64,000 nucleotides of DNA from Aquatica leii (GCA_035610365.1 CM069432.1:234450104-234514103); one strand, 5' to 3'. Shown: positions 26,029 through 36,902, numbered from the stretch's first letter. Notes: generated by a model from the letters alone, not told the origin. A program made the numbers and translations.

Positions 26029-27567
26029 TTACTCGCTCAAACAATCAGTACAAGTGTCTTTCATATGATTTTTGCAAGCAAACCTCCCGCACTTCACACA
26101 GGATCTCTTAGATGATTTGTTTTCATTTCGAGGACAAACATGGCAACGTCCGACATAATCGAGAGGTCGCTGATGAAGTGGAGGGGAAATATTTGTGGTG
26201 CCTAGCAGGGCATTGAACACGTTGCCGTATTCCTTTTGGTAATTGGATAATTCTTGATCAAACTTCAATTTGCAGTCTGAATAGCACACTTCCCAAGAAA
26301 TTTGCTGCGCTTAAATTTGTCAAGGGGATGATTTGCTTTATGGGCGCAAAGAGCATTTATGCCAGAAATACTTAGTAGATCAAAAAACACCACCATTGGT
26401 CATCGACGTGTATTCCTTGCTACATCATAATACTGGCATAACTGATCCACCAGATCTACACCAATTTTGGTGCGGTTGTAGTCAGTGATCATTTCTGGCT
26501 TCATGGCATCTCCTGTTGTTTCATCTATTGCATCATCATGATGCATCGAGGATATCAATACCACTGACTTGTTTTTTTTTTGGCAGTATGACATCAGGGT
26601 ACAATCTTCTTGGAAACAAACTCTTCGCGAGTCTTATGCGGTAAAAAATCTTGAAGGAACTCACGTCTGTTTTTCCTTACAGTACCTAAATACGTAAGCT
26701 TTTTCTTTAGCAAATTTTTAACGAGCGATTGACTACTAAACCAATTGTCCCCAGTAATATTGCGATTGGTACCTGCAACTGGCTCTACCAATCGAAGAGT
26801 TATTTCTTCGGCGCTGTTACTTTGTTTGTAGAAGCCTTCGGGCTGTGTTCCCACATATATTTCCAAATTCAGGGTATAGGACGTTTTAGCATCTACTAGC
26901 GCAAACATTTTTATGCCATATTGGCTGGCTTACTCGGGATGTATTGTTTAAATGCACAATGTCCTCGAAAAGCTAATAATTGTTCATCTACAGTAAGATA
27001 CTCACTCACAATAAAGTTGCTTTAAAAATTACTTAGAAAAATTTGGAAAAATTCTCTAATTGGGGCTAATTTATCAATCTCTTTCCGCTCATCTCTTGTA
27101 CGAACCTTAGACATCTTATAAGAAACCGAAACCTTTTGAATATACACGTTTGTTGAAACGGTTATCATCCTAATAACAGTTTCATTCACAAATAACTTTA
27201 GGGATTTAATTTCTGTTGCAACATCGCGTGCCCTTCCTTTTGTACCGGGAGAAAACTTAACAATATTATGAGAACGCACACGAACTTGTCTATTAGGCCT
27301 AGTCTTTTTCCATTTAGTGACTTTGTCTTTCCCAATATAAAAATTTGAGAGCGGGGCTTCACTTGAATCGTCTGATAATGCTTCTTGATCCGAGACTTCT
27401 AGTTCAGATTCTGTGTCGTGGTCACTCCTTTGAATTGCATCGACCTCATCTTCATCCGACTCGCCAATAATAGAGCTGTCTTCATCACTAGACATGTCGT
27501 CGAACCACCTCAACCATACTTCCGGATCCTTTGATCTTTCGACGCGTCTTTTTTTAGGGTCAGACAT
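26029..27567 (-). pseudogene. piggyBac-type transposase, broken (DDE_Tnp_1_7 family)
   Basis: The start chosen is the second ATG (MSDPKKRR) at 27567. An acidic N-terminus (DEDSSIIGESDEDEVD) is followed by KWKKTRPNRQ and FVNETVIRMITVSTNVYIQK. About 65 residues of the catalytic core are then missing before ERKEIDKLAPIREFF. All three catalytic-aspartate segments can still be read: YLTVDEQLLAFRG (27010-26970), GDNWFSS (26740) and GVDLVDQLCQYYD (26430). However, they lie in different frames separated by shifts near 27020, 26910, 26595 and 26290, with an in-frame TGA after NTRR at 26400. The C-terminus (26289-26029) keeps a cysteine-rich zinc domain (CHVCPRNE, CVKCGRFACKNH, CTDC) that in this family binds DNA or chromatin. 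Family identity is firm; the copy cannot make an active protein. Confidence 0.88.
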
Positions 27568-27700
27568 CGTTTTTCCTAAAGTATAATTGTATTTACACAC
27601 ACTTGTATTAAAATAAAATAAGTAATACTAACTTAGACGCACCAAAATAATAATAATAACGACAGTACTTAAGTGAGAAAAGTTTACGTCAATGGTCACG

Positions 27701-27720
27701 TGGTCTACGTATGTAGACCA
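27701..27720. repeat. Near-perfect 20-bp subterminal palindrome, right side of piggyBac
   Basis: TGGTCTACGTATGTAGACCA matches its reverse complement except at the two symmetric central positions. It shares TGGTCTAC and GTAGACCA with the left-end palindrome. Confidence 0.85.
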
Positions 27721-27871
27721 GACCTGTTGAAGCGTCAATAAAACTCACGACCGCACAAGTGGAGCAAAAACGAAACACTAATCAGGTAGAGCCACTTAAC
27801 AACAACAGCTATTGAGATGCGCGCGCAATTTCAACAAAAAACCGATGCGCTACCACTGTTGGAAGAGAGGC

Positions 27872-27889
27872 GGTATACGATCGTAGACC
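27872..27889. repeat. 18-bp subterminal near-palindrome adjoining the right TIR
   Basis: GGTATACGATCGTAGACC differs from a perfect palindrome by one mismatched pair. It abuts the right inverted repeat. Confidence 0.8.
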
Positions 27890-28047
27890 AGGTGACTAAC
27901 GTGTTACGGAGCTTAAGCTAAAGTACTTGAGCTTATCTGTGGGTAATGTTTGTGTGGTATAGGTTAAATGTCTTTGTTTTGTACTAGTATTCATGTTAAT
28001 TACTTGTATGTTTGGGCAGAAGTTTTACGTTTACGGTTGAAATTGAC

Positions 28048-28081
28048 CTGATGAAGTTGGCGCAATAACTGACAAAACGTA
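28048..28081 (+). ncRNA. Degenerate hammerhead-like motif
   Basis: A perfect CTGATGA is followed by a weak stem (AGTTG with TAACT) and ACAAAACGTA in place of GAAACGTC. Stem I is not visible. It is probably a fossil of a Penelope-type terminal repeat, since a Penelope relic lies within 500 bases, although on the opposite strand. Confidence 0.3.
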
Positions 28082-28489
28082 GCTATAATAATCGATTCAT
28101 TTTATTTTGAACTGGTGCCTAACCTACACATCGAAGGATCCATTGAAGATATAAATACACCATCAAGTGATAGTTTTTTGTAGTTTATATCTTTATCTCA
28201 TAGTAAAATAATACAGATTACATTTACGTTTTATAGTTACGCAATTATGTTATACCAGATCGGTATGTAGTTGCTAATATTAACTATATATTACAAAAAA
28301 ACTTTATATTTTTGTAGATGTTTTACGTAAAAAGTAATTATGTTTTATCTTTATTTTTAATTAGTTTTTTAGCAATAAAACTTAACAATGTAAATAACAA
28401 TAGAATTCAGATTTCAACGGGTTGATATTAATTAGAATTAGAATTGACTTTAAAAGTTGTTTAAGACGACTACACCTTTAATGTTTTTT
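28082..28489. other. Non-coding spacer
   Basis: A/T-rich sequence downstream (in minus sense) of the Penelope relic. It may include its 3' region, but no motif can be read. Confidence 0.4.
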
Positions 28490-29400
28490 AATACAAATTC
28501 CTACGTTTCTACCAGTTTATCTTATATATGCACGATCACAAGAGCAAGGAATGCTATAAACGCCGTTAGATTGAAAAACAATAACAACCTTCACCGGATT
28601 TAAGAGTTGATCGCCAATTTAAAAAACTAGAAACCCGACTAAGAATGTTGTTTAGAAAAAAATTTTCCTATACGGTCCATGGTACCTTAGACATATAGTA
28701 GATAAGCAATAGACACTGCTTGAGGTATCGATTACGCTGTTACTCTTGGTTTGGCAGACGTAAACTTTGTAATAGACCGTTTAATAATTTTTCTACTGTA
28801 ATTGTTTGCGACTAACACTTTGGTTAGAAGATTCAACTCTTTTTAAAGATTTCGGGGTTGACTTAAAAGAACAGCTTTATACACTAAAGAATTGAGTACT
28901 GATAATTTCTGAGAAGAATGTGATAATGAGCCATCTTCATTTTGATTAACAGAAATGTGCAAAAATGGTAAAGAGGAATTTCTTTTTGTTTCCACAGTGA
29001 AACAAATATTTTGATTTTTTGATGAATCGAGTTTAAATGACATAGAAACTTGGTAGAAAGACCATGTTGCCAAATGAGAAAGTTGTCATTAACGTATCTG
29101 TACCAGCACTTGAGTTTTAGATAAAATGTGTATAAAGCTTTTTTTAAAAATTTTCCATAAATATATTAGCAACGACCGGTAAAAGCGGAGAATCAATGGA
29201 TGCTTCTGATGTTTGTAACTAAAAGTAAAATATGTAGAATTCAAACATTTTTCGATAATAGAAACAATGTCGGTTATAATTTTATTCTTGTTGAATAAAG
29301 ATCTAATAAGGTTAATTGAATCAAGTACAAAACCTCGACATCAAAACTAACCAGAATGTCAGTCAAAAAAACACAGAACAACTTGTTCTAATTAAGCATT
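28490..29400 (-). pseudogene. Penelope-like element 1: RT and start of GIY-YIG endonuclease
   Basis: Minus-strand frames give, in order, LVSFDV (RT motif A), SPLLPVVANIFMENF (motif B, normally G-S-P-L-S-P), CWYRYVNDNFLIWQHG (motif C, where the catalytic Y-V-D-D is now Y-V-N-D), FTVETKRNSSLPFLHISVN and LVYKAVLLSQPRNL (28843). Then come scraps GTMDRIGKFF and NGVYSIPCSCDRAYIR near 28510-28560, which match the start of the GIY-YIG endonuclease joined to RT in Penelope elements. In-frame stops and shifts are numerous, and the C-terminal half of the endonuclease is gone. Family identity is strong because the RT and GIY-YIG segments occur in the right order. Confidence 0.78.
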
Positions 29401-32201
29401 GTGCAACTCGATTTTAAATTCCGTTTTGAGTTTGACGGCTATCGCACAAAATATTATTATTGCATTCATGCGCGCTTTGATGAAGCCAAACGAAACGAAA
29501 ATTGTTACCTAGTGTTAGCACATATACGTGAAAATAAATGTAATCTTTGCATGGAATTAAATTGTTGTGCAAGAATAACGTTTGTCACAAGCTTTGAAAG
29601 TGGTTGTGTATAATATTCCGTAAACATTTTAGTAGGATGCCTAACAATAGTAGTAGTGATAGGTACGAAGTATTCAATATGCATGAAACGCATGAAAAGG
29701 ATGGCATTTAGGAGAGTTAAGGGTAAATTTTCTTAATTTGTAATTTCAATTACATGCAGATCTGCTATTTTTTTTAACTTTCTGCAGCAGTCCATAATGT
29801 TTTTCACAAACACAAAAGAAGCTAGTTCAAACTCTAACGTTTTACCCATACCATGAAGAAAGCATACCGATTTCCTACATTGCCATGAAAACAAAACCAT
29901 TCATAGTAACTGTCAGGTAGTTTCTCATTTACCTCTTATGTTTATAGTTGTTAAGTATTATTTTTAAAGATGTAGCGTTTTAGCAGTGAAGAAAAAAATG
30001 ATATGAGCACTTGTTATGTTCTTTCACAACGAAATTCACATAACGCTGCAAACAGGTATTTTGAATTTGATCCCAAACGTCGTTAACTCCGTGAAACAAA
30101 TTTACGTGTAACCGTGGTTTGATTTTTACGTCCAAATCTTTGTTTATTAGAAGAGAAGGGCCGAAGCAGACACCGCTGTCCAATTTGGTTTTTCTAGCAT
30201 AACTTTCACAAATCCAATGCAATCAAAAATGTAATTTAACATATTAAAAAAATAAGTAATATTTTCCTCAAATTATTTATTAAAATATAAAACAACCTAA
30301 TATTTTAATTTTTGGAAATTATTAAAAGTAAAAATACGTTTTACTTTTTAAGAAATAAATAAAGCTTTTATTAAAGGTTTTGTGTTCATTTATAGTTTTT
30401 TAAACATAATAGGCAATTACAAATAGTATTTACATCAGGAAAATCAAAAAAAAAATTTTAAATAATTTTAAACTAATTAACTAATGATTTACACTACCAC
30501 CTTTTTACATAGTTGCATGTTGTAAAATTTAGTAAAAAATAAATTGTAAAATTAATCAAATTTCTATAATTTATTGTTTTTATGCTCACAATACGTAACA
30601 CCTAATTTTCTGTTAAACTGTTAAAGTATCCAACACTTTAAATAGACTTTAATTGGGGTTTAGCAAATTGTGTCAAAATTTTGATTACTAAATGGATACA
30701 CAAAAAACTAAATAAGTTTTTAAAATTAAATTACTAATATTTTAATACGCGACCTTAAATTAAAATATAATTTTAATTAATTCAACGTCAAATACAAAAT
30801 TATAAAAATTGTTTAGCATAAAAATTATTTTATACAATGCGTAACTAATGTAAAAAAAATAAAGAAGCAAAGTTATTATAGCAATACACGTGTAGAATTG
30901 GAGGTTGAAATGTAACATTATTTACGCACGTAAAATGTGATAAAAACTTCGTGAGGTAACGACATTTTAAACGTGTGATCAGTAAACGGAATTTGTGTGA
31001 TCATGATAGCAATTCTAAAGATATTTTTTAACCAATGAAATTTTTATGTTATGTTACAAGTGTAAAATTTGCGTTGTTACTAAAATAACAAAGTGCGTAC
31101 AATTTATTGATAAAAGTGCTAACGCAATTTAAAATTTTCTTTTAGTTTTTTTTTCTTTCAGTTTTGTTGTAAAAATCTGATAAACGAGTGATTTGTCTCT
31201 TAAATTGTCACATATAAATTTGATTATAAATCTTCTTGAATTATGCCGCTATAAATAATAAAAAAATATATAAATATTTTGATTTGACTATTTACTTAAT
31301 ACAAAACTAAAGTAGATGTGCTTAATAATTAATTAATAATAACAAACGCACAAATAATTAATAAAATAATAATTTATACTAAGTATTTTTTATACAACAG
31401 AAACTGAAATTTTTTATAGATTTTTTTTCATTTTTTAATAATTTTACTAAGACGATTTAAAAACTGTTGCAGTTTAAATGTTATGTTTAATAATTGCTTT
31501 TACGTCATAAAACTATGTTACTAGCGGTAGAAAAAAAATAAGTGTTTGTTAGATCGTAAAACTTCAAAAGGTTCGATTAAATTAAATTACGTGCACTAAT
31601 AATATTAAACTAATTTACATTTAGAAAACGTTGTATTCTAAGTATAAGTTAATGATTTTAGTACATAAGAAACAAGAACTAACAAGATTATAACAAAATT
31701 TATATTTAGTAGAAGAAATAAAGATATTTTGTTGCGTACACCTTCGGGCTGACTACAAAAAACAAATTTATTTCTATTCGTTCAAAGAAGAGAAGGAAGC
31801 AGCCAAATTCTGCCGATGTAATAGTTGAATATTGGTTTTGTAAGGATAAACAAACTGTCAATATGTTAGCACTATAAGTAATAGAAAACAGTATTTGTTA
31901 TACTAGTTTTTTTTGTTAGCATTATGCTTTTCACATATTTTAATTTAAAAAACAAATCAATTCTTTTGCTACCTAAAACTGTCTATTAATAAAAAAAATC
32001 AAACGTTTTCAAGTAATACTAAATACAATTGCTAACATGCTTTTCTAAAAATTGTTCCAAATTAAAACATTTTTGATAGAAGGATAACCGCATTAAGTAC
32101 TTCAACTTATTAATAATCATTATATTTGTTTTTATTTATTATTATAAACAGCACTAAGATTTTGGGTGTTAGTTCTGAAGTTAACGTTGTTTTTGTATAA
32201 G
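29401..32201. other. AT-rich non-coding stretch
   Basis: No recognised gene. Frames at 29505-29693 and 29980-30222 (minus) have normal-looking composition but no known motif; they may be eroded N-terminal Penelope sequence. A 52-codon plus-strand open stretch at 31722-31877 without an ATG (contains NSADVIVEYWFCKDKQ) looks coding-like but is unassigned. Confidence 0.45.
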
Positions 32202-33024
32202 TTAATAAAGATCATTTTTTGCAATGATACTTTTTTTTGTAATTAGATTCGTCGGATTGTCAAAATTAAAATTATGTTGTAACTGATCATGATGTAAGCA
32301 CAACGAGGTTTTTTCGGTTTTGGTATTGTTATTTTTATTGCAATCGTACTTATTATTTTTAATTCTGTTTCTTAGTTTCTGTTTGGTATGACTAGTATAG
32401 TATTTGTCACAACCGTTACAATCAATTTTATAGATAAGGCCCGATTTATCTAAATCATTAGTTTTATCTTTAAGTTTTGTATAAAACTTATTATACAACA
32501 TATTATTGTTATACAGTGCTATGATGATGGTGTCATTTTAAAGTATTTTAGTAATTTGATGACTAAGCCCTGGTACATTAACTAATTTAGCATACTCCAT
32601 TACCACCGTGTTAGTAACAGAAATCCTTATCGTCCTCGGGGAAACAACTACGTTAGAGAATGGATTGCTTATCGAAATTAGGCATTTAACTAGATATGAT
32701 GGGTAATTGTTGTTTCGAAGAATATTATGTGGACACTTAAGGTTTTTCTTTTGAAATTGCGGGCTACTTAGTAATAAGATCTTGTTTTTTATAGCTCTTA
32801 TGATATTTATTTTTTGGTTATGGGAGTGCATCGACATGGAATTAATGATAATGAGTCTTTGAATACCAGTCAAATATGATTTTATTGGAGTCTTGTATAA
32901 GAAGGATATCTAAAAACAGAATTCGATTATTATGTTCAATTTTGATGGAATATTGTAAAAACGGGTTATAACTATTAAAGATAGACAGGGTATAATCTAT
33001 ACATATATAAACATATGGAAACAT
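32202..33024 (-). pseudogene. Penelope-like element 2: RT C-terminus and GIY-YIG endonuclease
   Basis: Three overlapping minus-strand frames (33024-32842, 32873-32538, 32501-32202) form one relic. The first has NNRILFLDILLIQDSNKIIFDWYSKT, the segment after RT motif C. The second has LLLSSPQFQKKNL and a V-P-G-L-S-x-Q-I-T-K-I-L stretch that links RT to the nuclease. The third has SGLIYKIDCNGCDKYYTSHT and KQKLRNRIKNNKYDC, a GIY-YIG domain in which G-I-Y reads L-I-Y and Y-I/V-G reads Y-T-S, so an active-site glycine is lost. The catalytic-helix arginine is present. This sequence is clearly distinct from Penelope relic 1, so two lineages are present. Confidence 0.8.
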
Positions 33025-33152
33025 AAAAATTAAGCGTTTTAAAAAATTAAAAACAATGTAAATTTTGACTAGTTAATTTTTGCACATATTTATAGATGTT
33101 TGTTATTTTTTACTTAAACTATTTTATGTTTGTTACTAAAAAAACGAGCGGC

Positions 33153-33186
33153 CTAATAAAGTGTTGGTTAAACAACACGAAACGTC
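33153..33186 (+). ncRNA. Degenerate hammerhead-like motif beside Penelope relic 2
   Basis: CTAATAA (two changes from CTGATGA), then a perfect 6-bp stem II (GTGTTG with CAACAC, loop GTTAAA), then GAAAC and GTC exactly as in the consensus. Stem I is weak. It lies 130 bases beyond the 5' end of the Penelope relic, in the opposite sense. It is probably an eroded hammerhead. Confidence 0.45.
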
Positions 33187-33587
33187 GCATGTAAACTGAA
33201 GTGATTGTTTCCTTCTATCCTGTTAAAGAAGGTAACATTAATTTGATCAACAGCCGACATTCATAATAACGTTTTTGCAATGCTTTTTAGGTAAAACCCA
33301 AGAAAATAAGTGAAACACGTGTATAAACCGTGTACATTATACCAACAATAATTTAAAGGTTTCAATTACAACTGCGACAACAGATGTCTCGTAAAGTAAA
33401 GATAAGATCTACTCTATAAAAATATTTTTTTAACAAGCGCCAGAGGTCTATTGCAACTATACTAGATGCGAATAATTTAAAATTTTACATATTAAGAATT
33501 AAAGAGTATATAAATAAAAGCAATACGCTTCTAAAACTTTAACCAAAAAAAAATAATTTATATTTCCTCTAAGCAGCTTTCAGCTAA
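33187..33587. other. Non-coding spacer
   Basis: A/T-rich, nothing recognised between the Penelope relic and the left end of the second piggyBac. Confidence 0.4.
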
Positions 33588-33849
33588 ACCATTACGCGCG
33601 CTTGGGCAAATACGGTATTGTAAATGCAACAGACTAACCGACCATACGAAAGCATTTGTATTTTGCAGCGTGTATAAGTTTGTTAAATACTGCTATACGT
33701 TGAGTTATTTGTGTCATATTTTACTGGCTCGTATAATAATACTGTAGTGTGGTGAGTTTCTGATAAGTAAGATAAGTGTTTATACAGTTCAGGTAATTTT
33801 ACTAAAAATTTAGTGACTACCTGTATTTTATAAAAAAAGTTGTTTAGAT

Positions 33850-36373
33850 ATGGCAGCACGAAGTGATTATAATATGCAAATCTACTAACTTAACAAGAAC
33901 TAATAGCAGAAATAGAAGCTATAAGTGACAACGACGATTTAGCTGCCGCTTTTATTCCACCAGAAGTAGTACCTTTGAAATACATAGTCATACTTTTGAA
34001 ATTCATAGTCATAATACTTATTTATTACGTCAGGAACAAGCTTCTGAGCCCAAACGAAAAAATGTGTAACTATCAACTGGAAAAGCAGGGCCGAACCAAA
34101 GTATTTTTGATTTCTGAAGATTAGAAAAAACAATTGTATTAGAGAAATTCAAGCAAAAGTTGAATCTTTGTAGCCCCTTGCTGTTTTTGTTTTATTTTTT
34201 ACTGACGAAATTATTGATAAAATTGTTAAGGAAATTTATTGGAATTTTTGTTTATTCTGGCTATCATACACTACCACAACAAAGAATGTATTGGAATTTA
34301 AATGCAGATAACAAATTAAAAATAGTCAGAAATTGCATGTCAAGAAATAGATTTGACAAAATAAATCGATGCATTTGTTTATCGGATAATTTGGACAAAG
34401 ATGATTAATTTAATAAATAACCCAGTAAACACAAAATTGATAATATTTAGTAACAGTTTCAAAACAAAAAATTTATGATTCACTCTTGTTTCAAACATAA
34501 AAGAAACCTAACTGCAATAAAATAGCTATAAGTCCATCGCTGTTTCACTTATTTGAATCAGTATAGTTTCGGTATTTTAAATTCAAATCTGTTGCAGACT
34601 AAATGTTGCATTCGGTTTACGTTTTAAAAGCTTCGTTCTTGAACTGATACTAAATGATCGATACATGTATGATTTTTTTGTTTCAATAATCAACTAAAAC
34701 AATTCTTTCAATAATATAATAATACATTTTCGAATGCACGTTTCAAATTTTATTGCACAATAAATATTTTTAAATACATTATCACATTGAGTTTTTTACA
34801 TATTGCAAATTTCTTTGATGTGGTCTTTTCACGGAAGCCTCGAAAACTGCATCAGTTACTGTTGGGTAGCAACTTTTAACCGCATCTGTAACATAGAAAT
34901 AAATATTTCATTTATATACATACATAATCATAGAGTTACACAAAATTAATTACATTTTTTAAATAAAAAACAACACAAACTTAATATAAATATCACTTTA
35001 GCAATTATAAGAAAGTTATAAAAACACTGTGAATACCTTTAGCTGTACATAATCGTATAGAAAACTTGAAGAATTGAACTGTAATTATAAATCCTAAAGT
35101 ATCATCAGATTTACGCAATAATCTACCTTAACGCAACCATGTGTGTTAATTTATATTTTTTTCATACAAATTAAAACATGATACATAAAGAACAGAAATG
35201 ATAATAATATTGATTACATTTATGGATTATAATAAAATGTTTCGACTTACCGTTTATTGTTCCATTTCGTAATTGTACACACAGCATCACTTATCAAACT
35301 GCAACCGAACAAGTGAAAAGATATCAATTTGCAGCGCAAGCGTTGACGACAGTAATCAAAAGTATAGCAACGACTAATGCTGACTAATTACAAAGTATTC
35401 GTTTTTCCTAGAACGATTCTACTGTTTTGACAATAATTCAATCTTATTTAATCGATCTTCAAGCAATTCTAGTTATTCAAAAAATATTCGGATTTAACAA
35501 ATCAGTTTTTAACCGGTTGCTGATTATGGGAAAAAAATTGCAAGTAGTGAAACGGTTCAAAACTGATTGTGAAAAATCGGAACTCTTTCAATTTATTCAC
35601 TGTCAGTTACATGTAAATGATATAAAAATGGAACTAACACGAAACAACGTATTGAAATTTTGTGACTGTAACAGTTTCAATCCGTGTTTACTGGGAACGT
35701 CCTATTTTCAACCTATTGAATACGAAGAAAAAGGAACTATTTGCGATAATAGAATCGCTTGAAAGTTAAAAGTGCTTGAAAAGAAAAACAGGGGTTATTT
35801 TGATTCAGCACTATCTGAAATCTTGGCGGTACTTTGGAACGACAACTCTGTAGTTACGATTGCAACGAATAATGGTACAGCTTTTCTTCTTGTCAATGCC
35901 AAACGTAATTACCAAATGTAATATCTGATTACAATAAGCAATAAATAGTGTAGATCTACACGGCAACGAAATTACTAATGATCAAACTTGTATGATAGGA
36001 AAAAATAGTGGTAGCCTTTATTTATAAATCTCGTTGACAATGGAAAGTCTACAGAATTGGAAACCAAAATCAAATGGCCGAAATACATTTTTCATCATAT
36101 ATTGCCGTAGTGCTAATGAATATTGAAAGTGCAACCATTACGCAAAATTTAAAAATCTCAAATGAAAATTCGACAACACGAAGCTTAGGAAGACCATAAA
36201 ACAATTACTTGCCATATGAGATACGCTTTGACAATGTAAGACACATTATCAAAATTTATAAAAACAAGCCTCAAATAAGGTGCAAGCATTGCAAAAATTA
36301 ATCAATTTTCCTGTGAAAAAAGTATAACGTACATTTACATCCCGAATGTTTCGAAATATTTCATAGTAAATAA
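33850..36373 (+). pseudogene. piggyBac-type transposase (PGBD-like), interrupted
   Basis: An ATG at 33850 opens a broken acidic N-terminus (AEIEAISDNDDLAAAFIPPE). At 34160-34408 the frame reads YSGYHTLPQQRMYWNL and IVRNCMSRNRFDKINR, then stops after SDNLDKDD. This is the conserved segment just before the first catalytic aspartate. About 1 kb later, at 35427-35950, it resumes with FGFNKSVFNRLL, GTICDNRIA and RGYFDSALSEILAVLWNDNSVV. The C-terminus near 36180-36373 (LPYEIRFDNVRHIIK, IRCKHCK, VHLHPECFEIFHSK) keeps a cysteine/histidine zinc motif and ends in TAA. The part carrying the first catalytic residue is replaced by foreign sequence. This family differs from the piggyBac at 25620. Confidence 0.78.
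34749..35287 (-). CDS. Two-exon mini-gene, 46-codon predicted peptide, unknown
   Basis: On the minus strand an ATG at 35287 opens MLCVQLRNGTIN, then one base of the next codon, then a strong donor (G|GTAAGT, intron from 35250). The acceptor TTACAG ends at 34886. Joining 35251 to 34885 keeps the frame and gives DAVKSCYPTVTDAVFEASVK and on to RNLQYVKNSM, with TGA at 34782-34784 and AATAAA at 34749-34754. The intron is 365 bases. The coding part is less AT-rich than its surroundings. A possible further acceptor (TTGCAG) lies about 15 bases upstream of the ATG, so a 5' UTR intron is possible. In-frame stops precede the ATG. I do not recognise the peptide. It sits inside, and antisense to, the second piggyBac relic, replacing its central part. 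It could be a real small gene, the remnant of an inserted element, or chance. Confidence 0.45.
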
Positions 36374-36413
36374 ACTTAGTTAGAACTTGTATTTACTGAA
36401 TGTATTATACTTA

Positions 36414-36828
36414 GTCCCGTTTCACATGAAGCGTACGGTACGCGCTACGCTCTACGCTTGAATATGGGTTTACATTGTAGAGATACATGGGCACGTTTTT
36501 CAAACGCGACACGCGCGCGTTAAGCTTTACGTTGAGAGCACACGCTCAGCCCTCGCGCGGCGTGTGATGGCATAGCATCTATACGATCCTTTTACATGCT
36601 ACGTCGCGCGTTTAACTGATAACAAATTTGGGTTTTCCATGTGTACCCTTTTCTTCTTCAGCAATTGCTTTCCACAAGACGACAAACGGTGCGGCAATGG
36701 CAACAACGTTTGCGTTTGTTTTTCCAAATCCATGTTATTACTGCTCCATGTAAAAAGATATAAACAATTTACGCTCTACGTCGAGCATAGGGCGTAGCGC
36801 GTATTGTACACTTCATGTGAAACGGGAC
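36414..36828. mobile_element. 415-bp MITE with about 46-bp TIRs and TTA duplication (Harbinger-like)
   Basis: The left arm begins GTCCCGTTTCACATGAAG and the right arm is its exact inverse for 18 bases. Similarity continues to about 46 bases, with all mismatches being transitions. Both sides are flanked by TTA (36411-36413 and 36829-36831). A 3-bp TTA/TAA duplication points to the PIF/Harbinger superfamily. The interior is non-coding and rich in CGCG-type sequence, unlike its AT-rich host. It is nested in the second piggyBac, between its transposase stop and right end. Confidence 0.8.
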
Positions 36829-36902
36829 TTATGTTCACAAGCGTGCATCAACGCATCATTATTTTTTTGAATTTTTCGAACTCCTGGGCATTAATGGGTT
36901 AA

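Larger units (their letters stand above)
25620..27903 (-). mobile_element. piggyBac-type DNA transposon, 2.28 kb, both ends present
   Basis: The left end on the plus strand is CCCTACGTTAGTCACCT (25620-25636). The right end, AGGTGACTAACGTG (27890-27903), is its inverse over 13 bases. The left flank is ATAA and the right flank TTAC, each one base from the TTAA that piggyBac elements duplicate. The transposase lies between them on the minus strand. Three copies of an 18-20 bp near-palindrome sit just inside the ends. Element length and layout match active piggyBac elements, but the transposase is broken. Confidence 0.85.
33588..36898 (+). mobile_element. Second piggyBac-type transposon, decayed, with nested insertions
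   Basis: The right end reads CATTAATGGG followed by TTAA at 36899-36902. The putative left end is CTAA then ACCATTACGCGCGC at 33584-33601, which is related to the inverse of the right end over about ten bases with mismatches. Inside lie N- and C-terminal pieces of a transposase on the plus strand, about 1 kb of unrelated sequence carrying a small spliced gene (34749-35287), and a 415-bp MITE (36414-36828). The left boundary is tentative; the right one is convincing. Confidence 0.6.

Noticed and set aside
31722..31877. 52-codon open stretch containing NSADVIVEYWFCKDKQ
   Set aside because: No ATG, no splice signals and no known family; too little to call a gene.
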